Shown: positions 5,132 through 5,359 of the stretch, one piece after another
Layout of the letters: the number at the start of each line of letters is the position of its first letter
Position numbering within the stretch: position 1 is the stretch's first letter
DNA from: Candidatus Krumholzibacteriota bacterium
Lineage (GTDB): Bacteria > Krumholzibacteriota > Krumholzibacteriia > Krumholzibacteriales > Krumholzibacteriaceae
Assembly: GCA_030672805.1 (NCBI GenBank)
Contig: DAOVFR010000186.1
Span: 1-5,359 of the forward strand
Reading direction: 5' to 3'
Length of the DNA stretch: 5,359 bases
Made by a program: the position numbers and the translations under genes
Notes under the pieces: model-generated
Databases searched by the model: none
Told to the model about the DNA's origin: nothing
The model's input: the letters and a program-made list of their open reading frames with translations, nothing else

Positions 5132-5359
5132 ATGAAAAAGGCATTATTGCTTGGTTTGGCACTTCTGCTCGTTTCGAGCGCTGCTCACGCCCAGTACGGC
5201 TACATCGCCCTTTTCACCGATGATGCCCGCTCGGCCTGGTGCGTGACCGGCGTCGGTTTCTACCCGGCCGAGATGTGGGTCATGTGTCTGCCCGGTATGA
5301 ACGGCCAGATATGCGCCGAGTTTGCGGTTGGCTATCCGCCGAACACGATCGAGAGCACT
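5132..5359 (+). CDS. Secreted protein of unknown function, N-terminal 76 residues (3' end outside window)
   Basis: The frame runs from ATG 5132 to the window edge without a stop. The start is supported by AGGAG 8 bases upstream and by a textbook Sec signal peptide: MKK, a hydrophobic core (ALLLGLALLLVSS), and an AHA cleavage site after residue 20, leaving a mature N-terminus of QYGYIALFTDDARSAW. The visible mature part has cysteines at residues 37, 52 and 61 (SAWCVTG, VMCLPG, QICAEF) and aromatic stretches (GVGFYPAEMWVM, EFAVGYPPN). Oxidised disulfides after export are likely. The pattern GYIALF..., a Cys, GFYP, LPG.NG, CAEF and a YP.N.I end resembles short exported proteins I associate with Krumholzibacteriota or Eisenbacteria; that is recollection and no function is known to me. 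It is probably transcribed from the promoter at 4904-4932, divergently from the rqcH-like gene. Confidence 0.82.
   Translation, partial: MKKALLLGLALLLVSSAAHAQYGYIALFTDDARSAWCVTGVGFYPAEMWVMCLPGMNGQICAEFAVGYPPNTIEST

Overview
The window is a G+C-rich bacterial segment with two intact conserved genes, one conserved gene cut by the left edge, one intact short secreted-protein gene, and one secreted-protein gene cut by the right edge. The genes suggest a Gram-negative-like bacterium that uses selenocysteine (SelB), makes isoprenoids by the MEP pathway (IspG) and carries an NFACT/RqcH-type protein. The last gene starts with a lysine-rich Sec signal peptide ending in AHA-Q and continues into a short Cys-containing exported domain. 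That style recalls secreted proteins I associate with poorly cultured FCB-type phyla such as Krumholzibacteriota or Eisenbacteria. This placement is an impression from memory, not a database result.

Layout. Positions 1-2269 (+) look like one transcription unit: the C-terminal part of selB, then ispG only 9 bases later. Positions 2270-2421 are an AT-rich spacer with a possible extended -10 promoter, a small hairpin directly against a strong Shine-Dalgarno sequence, and then a 119-residue secreted orphan (2422-2781, +). Positions 2782-3127 hold no convincing gene. They do hold a good intrinsic terminator (2905-2925, +), an imperfect long inverted repeat, nested short inverted repeats and a 15-bp hairpin (3060-3093). 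The hairpin lies between the plus-strand genes and the convergent rqcH-like gene (3128-4864, -). Positions 4865-5131 form a divergent control region. Two sigma70-like promoters point in opposite directions and share their -35 elements around TTGTTTACAA. On the plus side there follows a roughly 190-nt leader, and then a secreted-protein gene (5132 to the window end).

How the genes relate. SelB delivers selenocysteinyl-tRNA to recoded UGA codons, IspG is the penultimate, iron-sulfur-dependent step of the MEP pathway, and RqcH-type proteins rescue stalled large ribosomal subunits. They share no obvious pathway, so the grouping looks like ordinary chromosomal core genes with two small exported proteins of unknown role. 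I see no mobile element, CRISPR array, tRNA or rRNA gene. The most interesting material is the divergent promoter region, the structured gene-free interval, and departures from family consensus in the NFACT and IspG proteins.
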